NCBI RefSeq assembly: GCF_000730245.1
Contig: NZ_CP004403.1
Location: 372,001-436,000, forward strand
DNA: 64,000 nt
Direction of reading: 5' to 3'
Origin: an endosymbiont of Acanthamoeba sp. UWC8
Lineage (GTDB): Bacteria; Pseudomonadota; Alphaproteobacteria; Rickettsiales; Midichloriaceae
Shown here: positions 1 to 9,270 of the stretch, piece after piece
Layout of the letters: the number at the start of each line of letters is the position of its first letter
Numbering within the stretch: the stretch's first letter is position 1
The notes under the pieces: model-generated
What the model was told of the DNA's origin: nothing
Databases searched by the model: none
The model's input: the letters and a program-made list of their open reading frames with translations, nothing else
Position numbers and translations under genes: made by a program

Positions 1-108
1 ATAAAGCTTGATAATGAAGCAAGTTCATGTGAGCAACCAAAACAAAAAAACACAGGGTTTATTTTGAAACCGAACAAAATGAAGGCATGCACCCCAAAGA
101 GCGCTTAG
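1..108 (+). CDS. Possible 3' end of a gene entering from the left edge
   Basis: Frame 1 is open from the first base to a TAG at 106-108, giving about 35 residues with no recognisable domain. It overlaps the start of the next open frame (87), so at most one of the two boundaries is right, or the downstream gene starts later. I do not recognise the protein. It is listed only because the frame is open to the window edge; it may be chance. Confidence 0.25.
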   Translation: MKLDNEASSCEQPKQKNTGFILKPNKMKACTPKSA

Positions 109-527
109 AGCAGGAGCTTAAGAGAGAGGAAGACGTGAATATATTCTTATCAGCTAAGTTTGCTTTTTTCAAAAATACAGCTATAGATATCCTAAAGTTA
201 ATAGAAAGAGAATTGAATACAATTAAAATTTTACTTAAATTACCTACCTTAGAGGCCGGCTCAAATAATATCTCAGTTAAAATCCAGACAAACGAACAAA
301 ACATGGCAAATTATGACTTATCCTCCGTTCATCAATTACCGGCAGTTGCAACCGCTGATAAAGAGAAACCCGCAGTAGCTAAAATCAATCAAGTTAAAAA
401 TGATTCTATAAAAAGCCAGCATATAGAGGAAAAAGGGGGCACCGGTGACAAAAAACCTATCAGGAGTTATACTGAAGCTTTACAAAGGGAGCAGCAACCG
501 CCGCTACGTTATTTTCCGAGAGGTTAA
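87..527 (+). CDS. Hypothetical protein, charged helical N-terminus, disordered C-terminus
   Basis: This is a 146-residue open frame that I cannot assign to a family. The first 60 residues are rich in Lys, Glu and Leu and should be helical. The remainder is rich in Lys, Gln and Pro and looks disordered. There is no signal peptide or membrane segment. The ATG at 87 has no strong Shine-Dalgarno sequence, and in-frame stops lie just upstream. It stands alone before an acetyltransferase gene. It could be a secreted or accessory protein, but nothing in the sequence shows this. Confidence 0.5.
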   Translation: MHPKERLEQELKREEDVNIFLSAKFAFFKNTAIDILKLIERELNTIKILLKLPTLEAGSNNISVKIQTNEQNMANYDLSSVHQLPAVATADKEKPAVAKINQVKNDSIKSQHIEEKGGTGDKKPIRSYTEALQREQQPPLRYFPRG

Positions 528-608
528 TTTTATATATAAATCATCGACACTGGCAATATTAATCAGATAATATCATAGCTATTCAATAGAAATTTAAGCG
601 GACAAACT

Positions 609-1022
609 ATGGTTAAAATCGAACAAACACCTTTAACCGACCAAATAAAAAGCACTATTTTTAAAGGGTTTGCCGAGCATGCAATAGAACGAACCGGAAT
701 TAACGGTATAAATGATGCTATTTCCTTTGTTGCCTACCGAGGCACTGAATTCATCGGAGCTATGGTAGTTGATCTTTTTTGGGGTCAATTGCATATAAAA
801 TATCTTTATATAAAGAAGGAATATAGAGGTCAAAATCTAGGTAATCAGCTTACGGAGCATGCTTTAAACTTCGGGAGGTCACATAAATGCGATTTTGCTT
901 TTGTGGAAACTATGAGTTTCCAAGCATTAGATTTTTATATAAAACTTGGATTTAAGCTTGAGTTTACCAGAGACGGTTATGCAAAAAATACCTCATTTCA
1001 TTATTTAAGGAAATATTTATGA
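609..1022 (+). CDS. GNAT-family N-acetyltransferase
   Basis: The 137-residue protein has the usual length of a single GNAT domain. It should transfer an acetyl group from acetyl-CoA to an amine; the substrate cannot be told. Motif A is visible as a beta strand (LHIKYLYI) followed by the acetyl-CoA pyrophosphate loop RGQNLGNQL at about residues 78-86. The C-terminal motif B segment FYIKLGF (about 115-121) is typical of the family. The gene stands alone on the + strand and faces the convergent two-component genes. Confidence 0.85.
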   Translation: MVKIEQTPLTDQIKSTIFKGFAEHAIERTGINGINDAISFVAYRGTEFIGAMVVDLFWGQLHIKYLYIKKEYRGQNLGNQLTEHALNFGRSHKCDFAFVETMSFQALDFYIKLGFKLEFTRDGYAKNTSFHYLRKYL

Positions 1023-1093
1023 ACTATATAGTTAAAGCAAATAATCTCATTATCCTCAGAAAAGGACATATTTGGTTAAAATTTTTCAACCAC

Positions 1094-1468
1094 TTACCCC
1101 ATTAAGCTTTTTACTTTTGAAGTCAGAATGTCAAAATCTATAGGTTTTATCAGGTAATCCGCCACGTTTAATGCCATACCTTTTACTATATCCTGCTTCT
1201 GCCCCATTGCGCTTAAATAAATTACCGGGATGCTAGCTGCTTGAGAATCAAGCATTTTGATTCTTCTGACAAACTCATATCCTGAAACTTGAGGTAAGTT
1301 TATATCGCATATAACAATCTTAGGCAAGCCTTCATGCGGTGATTGCATATAATTTAATGCTTCAGCCCCATCACTGAAAGCTTTAACTTTATATCCTTCC
1401 GCCTCTAATATTTCAGTTAAATTTCTTCTAAAAACTTCTTCATCTTCAATACAAATTATATCTATCAT
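1094..1468 (-). CDS. Single-domain response regulator (CheY-like receiver)
   Basis: This is a 124-residue stand-alone receiver domain. The acidic pocket is EDE at residues 8-10, the phospho-acceptor is Asp55 (ICDINLP), the switch Ser is at 86 and the conserved Lys is at 108 before Pro (LIKP). No DNA-binding or enzymatic output domain follows, so it probably acts by protein contact or as a phosphorelay intermediate. Its ATG overlaps the stop of the upstream sensor kinase by 4 bp (1465-1468), so the pair is translationally coupled and should form a cognate system. Confidence 0.9.
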   Translation of the reverse strand: MIDIICIEDEEVFRRNLTEILEAEGYKVKAFSDGAEALNYMQSPHEGLPKIVICDINLPQVSGYEFVRRIKMLDSQAASIPVIYLSAMGQKQDIVKGMALNVADYLIKPIDFDILTSKVKSLMG

Positions 1469-2985
1469 AGATCCCCCTTGAGTTTATCCTTCTGACTAAA
1501 AAAAGAAAGTATAACCTTGGTTCCCTTACCAAGCTCACTTTCTATATTAATACTTCCACCGTTAAATTCCATCAATTTGTGTGCTAAATATAATCCTATA
1601 CCGGTACCTGAGATAGTTTTAGCATTATGTGCTCTATAAAACTTACTAAATATCTTGCCCTGGTTCTCTTTAGGAATACCAATGCCTTGATCTTCTACTA
1701 CTAAAATTGAATTATTATTTTCGGCAAATAACTTTACTATAACTTTACTATTAGGCTTAGAAAATTTTATTGCATTGGATATTATATTAGAAAGAACCAA
1801 ATATATGCTCACTTTATCAAAATATATATTATGTAAATGCTCATCGCAGATAAATTCTAAAAGCACTTCTTCTCTAAAATTTTTAAAATTAACTGCCAGT
1901 TCTTCTAAAGTACTTTTAAGGTTGATTTCAACGGGGAAATAGCTGCTATTTTCTTTAGCTACACTACTTTCGATCATTGAAAGCTTCATAGTATTTTCTA
2001 TGAGCGTAGAGAATTTTAATATATAGTTATTAATATTTTTAATTTGCTCATCAATTTTATCTAATCTTAATCCCTCTTTAATGCTAAGTTCCTGATCATT
2101 AAACATCGGCGCAACCTTAGTGAAGCCTTTAGTTGAGCAAAGCACTTCAAAACGTTGGGTTAGTTGATTTAAAAAGGAATACATATGATTTATATTAATC
2201 TGTAATAATCTTATAGAAGAGGCAATTACAGTTAAAGGCGTTCTAAACTCATGAGAAATAATACCGATAAATTCATTTTGCAGTTCGCTATTTCTTATTT
2301 CCTGTTCTAATTTTTCGGCAAGATCTACTGCTTGTTTTTCACTCCTTTCTTTTTCTTCTATTAATTTATCAACTTCAACCCTTTTCCTTACATCTATAAT
2401 CAAACCGGTTAAGTGAGTGCAATAATATAGAACCTGGAAAATAAAATTATCTATCTTTTCATCTGCTTTTTCTTTACCGGTTACTTTAAATACAACTATT
2501 AAACTAAAAGTCTTATCACTATTTGCTACCGGCATAGTAATAATATTTATTAACTTATCATTCAAAATAAAGTTTTTTGATAATATAGAATTAGCTTTTT
2601 GATTAGCAGTAACCTCATTAATAAATTCAGCAGTTAAATATTTTTTACAAAGATTTTTATTATTTTTATCTACAAAATATTCTCCCATGGTAAGATCAAT
2701 TTCATTTTGTAAAATTTTATATATACCCATCCCCTCAATTTTTAATAAATTTGCTAAGGTATTACACATAATGTTTGATGAGGTATGGATGTTTTCTTCT
2801 TGCCTAATCACCTCAATCAAGCTTTTTACTGTGGTTTCAAGGGCTAGAAATTCTTGTAGGTCTTGGTTTGAGGTATGCAATATACTCAGCTTTTTCCTAA
2901 GCCGGAAAATATAAAATGCCATAAATAGGCTAAGAAAAACTAAGATAATTATATAATACAGCATACTCCCCCTAACACAAAGCAA
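1465..2985 (-). CDS. Membrane-anchored sensor histidine kinase
   Basis: The 506-residue protein should autophosphorylate on His and pass phosphate to the adjacent receiver. One N-terminal transmembrane helix (about residues 8-27) is followed by a GAF-like region (about 50-200) and a coiled linker (205-235). The HisKA H-box is GIISHEFRTP with His245. The HATPase_c domain shows the N-box (NIISNAIKFS), G1 (EDQGIGIP) and G2 (GTGIGLYLA). A second Met at residue 8 directly before the membrane helix is an equally good start. The sensed signal is unknown; with no periplasmic loop, sensing is probably cytoplasmic through the GAF-like domain. Confidence 0.92.
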   Translation of the reverse strand: MLCVRGSMLYYIIILVFLSLFMAFYIFRLRKKLSILHTSNQDLQEFLALETTVKSLIEVIRQEENIHTSSNIMCNTLANLLKIEGMGIYKILQNEIDLTMGEYFVDKNNKNLCKKYLTAEFINEVTANQKANSILSKNFILNDKLINIITMPVANSDKTFSLIVVFKVTGKEKADEKIDNFIFQVLYYCTHLTGLIIDVRKRVEVDKLIEEKERSEKQAVDLAEKLEQEIRNSELQNEFIGIISHEFRTPLTVIASSIRLLQININHMYSFLNQLTQRFEVLCSTKGFTKVAPMFNDQELSIKEGLRLDKIDEQIKNINNYILKFSTLIENTMKLSMIESSVAKENSSYFPVEINLKSTLEELAVNFKNFREEVLLEFICDEHLHNIYFDKVSIYLVLSNIISNAIKFSKPNSKVIVKLFAENNNSILVVEDQGIGIPKENQGKIFSKFYRAHNAKTISGTGIGLYLAHKLMEFNGGSINIESELGKGTKVILSFFSQKDKLKGDL

Positions 2986-3088
2986 AATGCGAATACCCCT
3001 TTAATTTAATTTTCAACTAATTTTATAATTTTTACTACTAAAAAATATCACTTCAATACATATAGCTTATATTTAAATAACCATATTA

Positions 3089-4156
3089 TTAGAGAACTTC
3101 TTTTACTTTCTCAATATCGACAGATATATCATCTTCCTCAATTTGATGGGGAGTCAGGCTATTTGTAGTTGTATCAACATCCTGATAACTTAACTCCATT
3201 TGCCCTGCAAGCATCTTATAAGGCCCCCTATGCCCATCAAACGGGTTAATCTCTACTATTTTCGTGCCCGGTTTACAAAAAACCAAGTTACTAAGGCCGG
3301 AACCGTGAGCAGCGACAATTTCTTTAGCATGATGAAATATTACCGCCTGCTCCCTTACATGCAAATCTTCAAGGAACACTTTTTTATAGCCTTTAGGTTC
3401 TAATATTTTAAAAAGCTCATCTTCATTAATGATTCTTCTTGAAAAGGCCTTACTTCTTGATACAAAAATTTTCTCGGGAAATTGCTTATTTTTATCATTT
3501 ATTAGGAACTTTTCATTTAGAAAGCTTATAACCCATTTCGGAAATAATTTGCCTATCGCCGGCTTAACCGCTATCGAAGGAACAAGCAATTTTTCAGCTT
3601 GTATAAATTGATTTTCTTTACCTATATATATTTTATCTTCATCTATCCCTAAGAGCCTTATTGATTCTTTCTGATACCGATACTTAATGTTATAAATATA
3701 AATTTTATCAAACGGAATTTTAGATTCCTGCAAAAGTTTAATTCTAGGCAAGACATGAAACACCCAATGATAATAGTTCTCCTCACCATTAGATGCGATC
3801 ACAGCTAAAGTACTACCAACCTTCTTTGGTTCAGGAAAGCCTTTCTTTTTTAGTAATGGGTTATCTTTGATTGTACCCCCGTATTTTAAAACGGCCACTT
3901 CTTCAAGTATCTCACTTGCCTCGGTTATTACCCGCCCATCTTCAAATACATATCCGTTATTAAGAATTACTATAAATTCCTTTGGATCTGCGGTATTAAA
4001 ATCGATATACATTACATTTTTGGGATATTTCTCTTTATACTCTTCCAAGGTAGTAGTTTTCAGAGGTAAACTAAGCTTCCTCTTATCTTGAAAGAAATAA
4101 AAGGATGCAGCCGTAATAAATATAATACTAAGAAAGATAGCAAAACGCTGCATCAA
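3089..4156 (-). CDS. Glycosyltransferase family 61-like (DUF563) protein
   Basis: This 355-residue protein has an N-terminal hydrophobic anchor (about residues 4-22). The GT61/DUF563 pattern follows: a YYHWVFHVLPR block near residue 128, a conserved middle, and a C-terminal HHAKEIVAAHGSGLSN block with KIVEINP after it. Family members transfer sugars in the endomembrane system of eukaryotes and in bacterial surface glycan synthesis. Here the N-terminal anchor suggests action at the inner membrane, with an unknown sugar and acceptor. It is monocistronic, between the kinase and gltX. The family call rests on motif recognition without alignment. Confidence 0.75.
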   Translation of the reverse strand: MMQRFAIFLSIIFITAASFYFFQDKRKLSLPLKTTTLEEYKEKYPKNVMYIDFNTADPKEFIVILNNGYVFEDGRVITEASEILEEVAVLKYGGTIKDNPLLKKKGFPEPKKVGSTLAVIASNGEENYYHWVFHVLPRIKLLQESKIPFDKIYIYNIKYRYQKESIRLLGIDEDKIYIGKENQFIQAEKLLVPSIAVKPAIGKLFPKWVISFLNEKFLINDKNKQFPEKIFVSRSKAFSRRIINEDELFKILEPKGYKKVFLEDLHVREQAVIFHHAKEIVAAHGSGLSNLVFCKPGTKIVEINPFDGHRGPYKMLAGQMELSYQDVDTTTNSLTPHQIEEDDISVDIEKVKEVL

Positions 4157-4241
4157 GCAAACCTATTTTAAATAAATAACAATAATTTATACCAATTGCT
4201 CAGATATACTAAATAAGCTTTTCTGTCAACGGTTATAAGAA

Positions 4242-4398
4242 TTAAATAATTTCTGAAATCCTGGCCAAAACTTCGTCTTTGCCTAGAATTTCAACAACCT
4301 CATAAATACCGGGCGCAGCAAAAGTTCCTATCACCCCTGCCCTCAACAGCTGCATTACAAGAGTTGACTTGACTCCTTCATTTGCTGCAAATTCGCTG
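4242..4398 (-). pseudogene. gltX: Out-of-frame C-terminal tail of gltX
   Basis: Immediately after the gltX stop codon, another frame encodes about 50 residues that read as the normal C-terminus of a bacterial glutamyl-tRNA synthetase: FAANEGVKSTLVMQLLRAG, then GIYEVVEILG, ending at a TAA at 4242-4244. The frames join if one A is removed from the A8 run (4402-4409, on the minus strand), giving a protein of about 456 residues, close to the normal length. See the finding on gltX. Confidence 0.8.
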
Positions 4399-5613
4399 CT
4401 ATTTTTTTTCTAGCTCTTCTTTTGTCCATGGTGAGATATCTTTAAGTAGAGGTAATAATTTTGATATAACCTGCCTACCCTCCTCATTTAAGACTTTATT
4501 TGATCTTTCATCCAGAGGCTTTGATTTACTTATATAAATTTTAGCTCCTTCTTTAAGCTCATTCAAAGTTTTAGCACGAACTTTTAATCCCGGTATGCCA
4601 CTTAAAATTCGCTTTGCATATATATCATCCAAAGAAATACCAAGCGCAGGTGTAATTAATTTTAATAGCTCATTATCATCGGAATTTGCTATATAATGAG
4701 CATTAATTGAATTTAGTTTATCAAAATCAAATCTGGAAGGAGATTTACCTAAACCGTCTACATCGAATAACTCGATTGCTTTTTGCTCGGAGAATATTTC
4801 ATCATCACCGTAACTCCAACCTAGGCGGAGTAAATAATTTTTTAAAGCCTCAGGTAAATATCCTATTTCTCTATAAGCTTGCACGCCTAAAGCACCGTGA
4901 CGCTTGGAAAGCTTTGCTCCGTCGGAACCGTGAATAAGAGGTATATGCGCATATTTAGGCACCGGCCAGCCCATTGCTTCTATAATCTGTTTTTGTCTGA
5001 AAGTATTAGTAAAGTGGTCATCTCCTCTAATTACATGATTTACCTGCATGTCAAAGTCATCTACGACTACGGCAAGCATATATGTAGGGCTACCGTCGGA
5101 TCTAAGCAAAACCATATCATCAAGCTCAGCGTTTTGCACAACCACCTTTCCTCTCACAAAATCCTCTACAACGGTTTCCCCGCTCCTACTTGCTTTTAGT
5201 CGAATTACGGGGTTTATTCCCGCAGGTGCTTCGCTTTTATCTTTCTCTCGCCAAGGGCTTTGGAATTTTTGATTAGGATTCTTATCCCTAAATTGTGCTA
5301 TCTCTTCAGAAGAAGAATAACAATAATAAGCTTTCCCCATATTTAAAAGCTTATAAGCAACTTCTCTATGCCTTTCCTCATTTTTAGATTGAAAAACCAA
5401 CTCCCGATCCCAGTTAAGCCCCAACCACTTCATACCTTCGATGATTGCATCAATTGCCTCATCAGTTGATCTTTCCTTATCGGTATCTTCAATTCTAAGT
5501 AAGAACTCACCTTTGGTATGCTTAGCATATAACCAGTTAAATAAAGCCGTTCTTGCACTTCCGATATGCAAAAACCCTGTAGGAGATGGAGCGAATCGAG
5601 TTATAACTTTCAT
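4399..5613 (-). CDS. gltX: Glutamyl-tRNA synthetase, frameshifted near the 3' end
   Basis: This class I aminoacyl-tRNA synthetase charges tRNA-Glu. The Rossmann catalytic domain shows FAPSPTGFLHIGSART (residues 7-22, the HIGH-type motif) and the KLSKRHG loop (KMSKS equivalent, about residue 237). The anticodon-binding helical domain follows. The frame stops at 404 residues, directly after an A8 tract, whereas the family is about 460-480 residues long. The missing tail lies in another frame (4242-4398). Rickettsiales often carry two gltX paralogues, so a second copy elsewhere could relieve selection on this one. It starts at an ATG matching the family's N-terminus. Confidence 0.95.
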   Translation of the reverse strand: MKVITRFAPSPTGFLHIGSARTALFNWLYAKHTKGEFLLRIEDTDKERSTDEAIDAIIEGMKWLGLNWDRELVFQSKNEERHREVAYKLLNMGKAYYCYSSSEEIAQFRDKNPNQKFQSPWREKDKSEAPAGINPVIRLKASRSGETVVEDFVRGKVVVQNAELDDMVLLRSDGSPTYMLAVVVDDFDMQVNHVIRGDDHFTNTFRQKQIIEAMGWPVPKYAHIPLIHGSDGAKLSKRHGALGVQAYREIGYLPEALKNYLLRLGWSYGDDEIFSEQKAIELFDVDGLGKSPSRFDFDKLNSINAHYIANSDDNELLKLITPALGISLDDIYAKRILSGIPGLKVRAKTLNELKEGAKIYISKSKPLDERSNKVLNEEGRQVISKLLPLLKDISPWTKEELEKK

Positions 5614-5667
5614 GGATGCTATCTATTTTTTAAAAAAACATAACATAACATTAAATAAAATGAAAGC

Positions 5668-6867
5668 CTACTTAATGCCCCCGAAGCTTGCATAAACGGG
5701 GCCGAATACCGAAATTGTTATCCAACCGAGTATTGCACCCATGACTAAGGTAAGTGCCGGCTGTAGAAATGATACGATACCGTTTACGGCCTCATTTACT
5801 TCCTGATCATAAAAGTGATTAACATTTTGCAGTGAACCGTCTAAGTTACCGCTGTTTTCACCAACCTTAAACATTCTCACAACCAGGGAAGGAAATTGTC
5901 CGGTAGCTTTTAGAGCATTAGTAATTTTTTGGCCTTCCGATACACCTGTTTTAGCAGCCTCTATACTTTCCTTAAGTACTTGGTTTTGTACTACGCTGCC
6001 TGCAATGGTCAAGCATTCCAAAATACCCATCCCGCTTTTATATGTTAGCGCAAAGAAGTGACAGAACCTGGAAATTTCAAGTTTTCTGACTACAAGACCG
6101 ACATACGGCAATTTTAATATTATCGCATCCACTTGATAAGCAACAGCAAGAGAAGCCCAGCATAATAGCCTTATTAAACCAAAAAATATTACTGGTCCGC
6201 AAAACACTACATACCAGTAATTTACCACAAAATCGGAAGTTGCAATTAATGCTTTAGTATAAAAAGGCAATGGAATATTTTGAGCTAACAAAAACACTGT
6301 TAATTTAGGTATAACATATACCATCATTATCATGATTACTCCCATTAGAAGGAAGAATAAAAATAACGGATACATGGTAGCTTTTTTTATCTTGGTTTTT
6401 ATATCCAAAATCCATTTCAAGTGGTGCTCCAAGTGCCCGAATATTTCAGCGAAACTTCCGGTTTTTTCGCCGGCTGCAACAAGTGAAATAAAAACATTAT
6501 CAAATATTTTAGAATGCTCTGCCATCGCAACTGATAACAACTTCCCACTTTTTAACGAATCATGTACATCCATCATTACATTTTTAATAGTTTGTGAATC
6601 TGAATCCTCCTTTAAATCCCCGATTGAATCTAATATAGGTACACCTGCTTTCTCCAATTGATGAAGATGAACACAAATAAGGATTAAATCCTGCAAAGAT
6701 GCTTTATTAAAAAAATTTACTCCTGAAGATTTTAACTCTTCGGCAGTTATTAAATCCAAGGATGATTGTTTTAGTTTGGCTTCAAGCTCCTGCTCATTTC
6801 TGGCACTGATCTTACCTTTCACTACTTTTCCTTCTTCATTTAATGCTTTATAAGAATATAGCGCCAT
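5668..6867 (-). CDS. Type II secretion / type IV pilus inner-membrane platform protein (GspF/PilC family)
   Basis: This 399-residue polytopic protein begins with the family signature MALYSYKALNEEGKVVKGK and has two repeated T2SSF domains (about 65-190 and 270-390). Each ends in strongly hydrophobic helices (about 165-190, 215-235, 370-390). GspF/PilC forms the inner-membrane base on which the GspE/PilB ATPase acts. It directly follows the ATPase gene (TAA then ATG with no spacer), so translation is coupled. No pilin, secretin or prepilin peptidase gene lies nearby, so GspF versus PilC cannot be decided. Confidence 0.9.
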   Translation of the reverse strand: MALYSYKALNEEGKVVKGKISARNEQELEAKLKQSSLDLITAEELKSSGVNFFNKASLQDLILICVHLHQLEKAGVPILDSIGDLKEDSDSQTIKNVMMDVHDSLKSGKLLSVAMAEHSKIFDNVFISLVAAGEKTGSFAEIFGHLEHHLKWILDIKTKIKKATMYPLFLFFLLMGVIMIMMVYVIPKLTVFLLAQNIPLPFYTKALIATSDFVVNYWYVVFCGPVIFFGLIRLLCWASLAVAYQVDAIILKLPYVGLVVRKLEISRFCHFFALTYKSGMGILECLTIAGSVVQNQVLKESIEAAKTGVSEGQKITNALKATGQFPSLVVRMFKVGENSGNLDGSLQNVNHFYDQEVNEAVNGIVSFLQPALTLVMGAILGWITISVFGPVYASFGGIK

Positions 6868-8757
6868 TTATTTCATCCTCTCCGTCATATCGACAGTACT
6901 GATTAACTCATCTATATCGATAGTCCCCTCTAATACTTTATTAATTCCGTCCTGAGCCATAGCGATAAAACCGTTTTCTTTAGCATAGCTTAAAATTTGT
7001 TTGCGTGAAGCTTCTCTGGAAATCATATCATCAATCTCCTCATCTACGGCTAAGATCTCCATAATTGCTACCCTGCCTTTATACCCTGAATCATAGCATT
7101 TCGGGCACCCTTTATGCTTATATAGCTTAGGTGGATTTTCTATACTATGTCCTAAAATTTTGCATTCAAACTCATTTGGGCTATATTCTTCCTTGCACTC
7201 GATACAAAGTTTTCTCGCAAGCCTTTGGGCAACCATGCAAATAATTGTTCCGGCAAGTAATGAACCTTTTATTCCTAAATCCATCAACCTTGGAATAGCA
7301 CCTACCGAATCATTAGTATGAAGAGTAGTAAACACCTGGTGCCCGGTCATTGCCGCTCTTATTGTCATTGAAGCGGTATCTTTATCCCTCACCTCCCCGA
7401 CAAAGATTATATCTGGATCCTGACGCATCATTGACCTGATACCATCGGCAAAATTCATCCCCGTGCCTTCCCTAACCCCGCTTTGCCTAATCAATGAAAG
7501 CTGATATTCCACCGGGTCTTCAAGAGTCATTATATTTACATTAATGGAATTTATAAATGACAGTATGGAATAAAGCGTGGTACTTTTACCACTACCCGTA
7601 GGCCCAGTTACGATGATTATTCCTTCAGGGCGTTTTAAGAGCCTGTATAAGAGCTCGACATTATATTCCGATAAACCTAAATCTTTTAACGAAACCAAAG
7701 CTTTTGCCTTATCCAAAATCCTTGCAACAATGTTTTCGCCGTGAACCGTCGGCTGGGTTGAAACCCTAAAATCAACGGTTCTTCCCATTACGACATAAGA
7801 AATCCTTCCATCCTGAGGGCTTCTAGTTTCCGCTATATTCATAGAAGAAAGAATCTTTATCCTAACTGCAATCGCCGACCAATATTCTTTATGAAAGGTA
7901 AGGATCTGCATTAGCTGACCGTCAATCCTATATCTCAACCTTACAAAATTATTTTCAGGTTCCAGGTGAATATCCGAGGCTCCCCTTCTTATTGCATCAA
8001 ATAAAATTGCATCTACAAGTCTTACGGTGGGATTCAGATAGCCTTGGTCATCAGCTGATAAATTACGCCCCTTTTCAAGCTCAGCTTCTATCTCTTTTAA
8101 AATCCCCTCAACCTTCATTTCATATTCGTAGTATTGCTCAATTACATCGTTGATTTGTGATTCATTGGCATACTGAGCAACCACTTGGATACGTTTGTCA
8201 AAAAACTTTTTTATCTGATCAAAAGCTACAATATTATAGACATCGGTAGTCACTACGTGGAGTTTATCTCCATCTAGAGAGATCGGAAGAATTTTATATT
8301 GGGTAGCTATTGTTTTTGGAATTTTTCTGATTAAATCTACATCGAGAGCGATTGCTTTTAAATCTAAAGTTTCTATACCCGAGGATTCTGCAAAAACTTC
8401 AGCTAAAGCTGTTTCTGTTATAAAACCTAAGTCAATCAGTGTTTTTCCTAAGTCTTGTTTATCTTTAGCTTCTTTTTGCTGCTTTAAAGCAACTTGTAAC
8501 TGATCTTTAGAAATCAATCCTTTACTTAAAAGCGCCTCTTCTAAAGAAATAGTTACTTCCTTAAGATTCGAATCCGATGAATCGGGATAATTTAAATTTG
8601 GTATAAATTCATCACTTTCCGCAATATTAGTTCCATGCTCTTTGAGTATGCGCATTGCTTTTTCATTGATCTCTTCAATTGCAGCATAAGTATTCTTTTT
8701 CTTCTGCTCAGGTGAAAATTCTTCATCATCCGGATGATTATCGTATCCTATACTCAT
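6868..8757 (-). CDS. Type II secretion / type IV pilus assembly ATPase (GspE/PilB family)
   Basis: This 629-residue hexameric ATPase powers pseudopilus or pilus assembly. The N-terminal half has an MshEN-type domain (about 65-215). The catalytic part shows Walker A GPTGSGKS at 385-392, an Asp box LEDPVEYQ (412-419), Walker B DIIFVGEVRD (449-458) and a His box TLHTND (478-483). A four-Cys zinc site is C518/C521 and C551/C554. All key residues are present, so it should be active. It forms a two-gene unit with the downstream GspF-type gene, and a charged N-terminal extension precedes the MshEN domain. Confidence 0.93.
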   Translation of the reverse strand: MSIGYDNHPDDEEFSPEQKKKNTYAAIEEINEKAMRILKEHGTNIAESDEFIPNLNYPDSSDSNLKEVTISLEEALLSKGLISKDQLQVALKQQKEAKDKQDLGKTLIDLGFITETALAEVFAESSGIETLDLKAIALDVDLIRKIPKTIATQYKILPISLDGDKLHVVTTDVYNIVAFDQIKKFFDKRIQVVAQYANESQINDVIEQYYEYEMKVEGILKEIEAELEKGRNLSADDQGYLNPTVRLVDAILFDAIRRGASDIHLEPENNFVRLRYRIDGQLMQILTFHKEYWSAIAVRIKILSSMNIAETRSPQDGRISYVVMGRTVDFRVSTQPTVHGENIVARILDKAKALVSLKDLGLSEYNVELLYRLLKRPEGIIIVTGPTGSGKSTTLYSILSFINSINVNIMTLEDPVEYQLSLIRQSGVREGTGMNFADGIRSMMRQDPDIIFVGEVRDKDTASMTIRAAMTGHQVFTTLHTNDSVGAIPRLMDLGIKGSLLAGTIICMVAQRLARKLCIECKEEYSPNEFECKILGHSIENPPKLYKHKGCPKCYDSGYKGRVAIMEILAVDEEIDDMISREASRKQILSYAKENGFIAMAQDGINKVLEGTIDIDELISTVDMTERMK

Positions 8758-8875
8758 CTTATATTAACCCCCCGAGAAACCCCTTCTCTACTTTTAAGTA
8801 TAATATAAATTTAGCTCTTAAGTAAACAATAACTTCATATATTATGTAGGCTACAATAAAACCAAGCAAAGTTTT

Positions 8876-9193
8876 TTAAAAATTATTAAATAGATTTTTC
8901 CTAATCTCAGCTGCCAGGGAAGTAAGCAATTGATTCCCGCTTAAGTTAAAACTTGAAGCATTTTGAGAAGGAGAAGAATTTTTATTTGTATTAAAAAAAT
9001 TATTTACCTTACGTTGGTGCGACCTTTCCGAGATACTAAGAACTATTCTTTTAAATTCCTGATGTAATTGTTTTGACTTTCTTTCCATGCTCTTTTCAAC
9101 ATATTTTGTAATGTCTTTTTCTAATTTATTTATCGCGGCATTTATATAGCTTTGCGTTTCCAGTAAATGTTTATTTTTATTATTACTTTTCAT
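8876..9193 (-). CDS. Hypothetical small basic helical protein
   Basis: This 105-residue protein has no recognised family. Residues 1-60 are dense in Lys, Glu and Arg with heptad-like Leu/Ile spacing, so a coiled coil is likely. The rest is Asn/Ser-rich, with a hydrophobic stretch near the end. The ATG at 9193 has an AAGGAT Shine-Dalgarno-like sequence at suitable spacing, which supports a real gene. It lies between the secretion ATPase and truA without tight linkage to either. Confidence 0.55.
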   Translation of the reverse strand: MKSNNKNKHLLETQSYINAAINKLEKDITKYVEKSMERKSKQLHQEFKRIVLSISERSHQRKVNNFFNTNKNSSPSQNASSFNLSGNQLLTSLAAEIRKNLFNNF

Positions 9194-9270
9194 ATTTATC
9201 CTTTTTCTTGGGATAATATCTCCTTACCGGATTATACGGAAGTCCTCTTATAAAGATTTATGGGATAATT

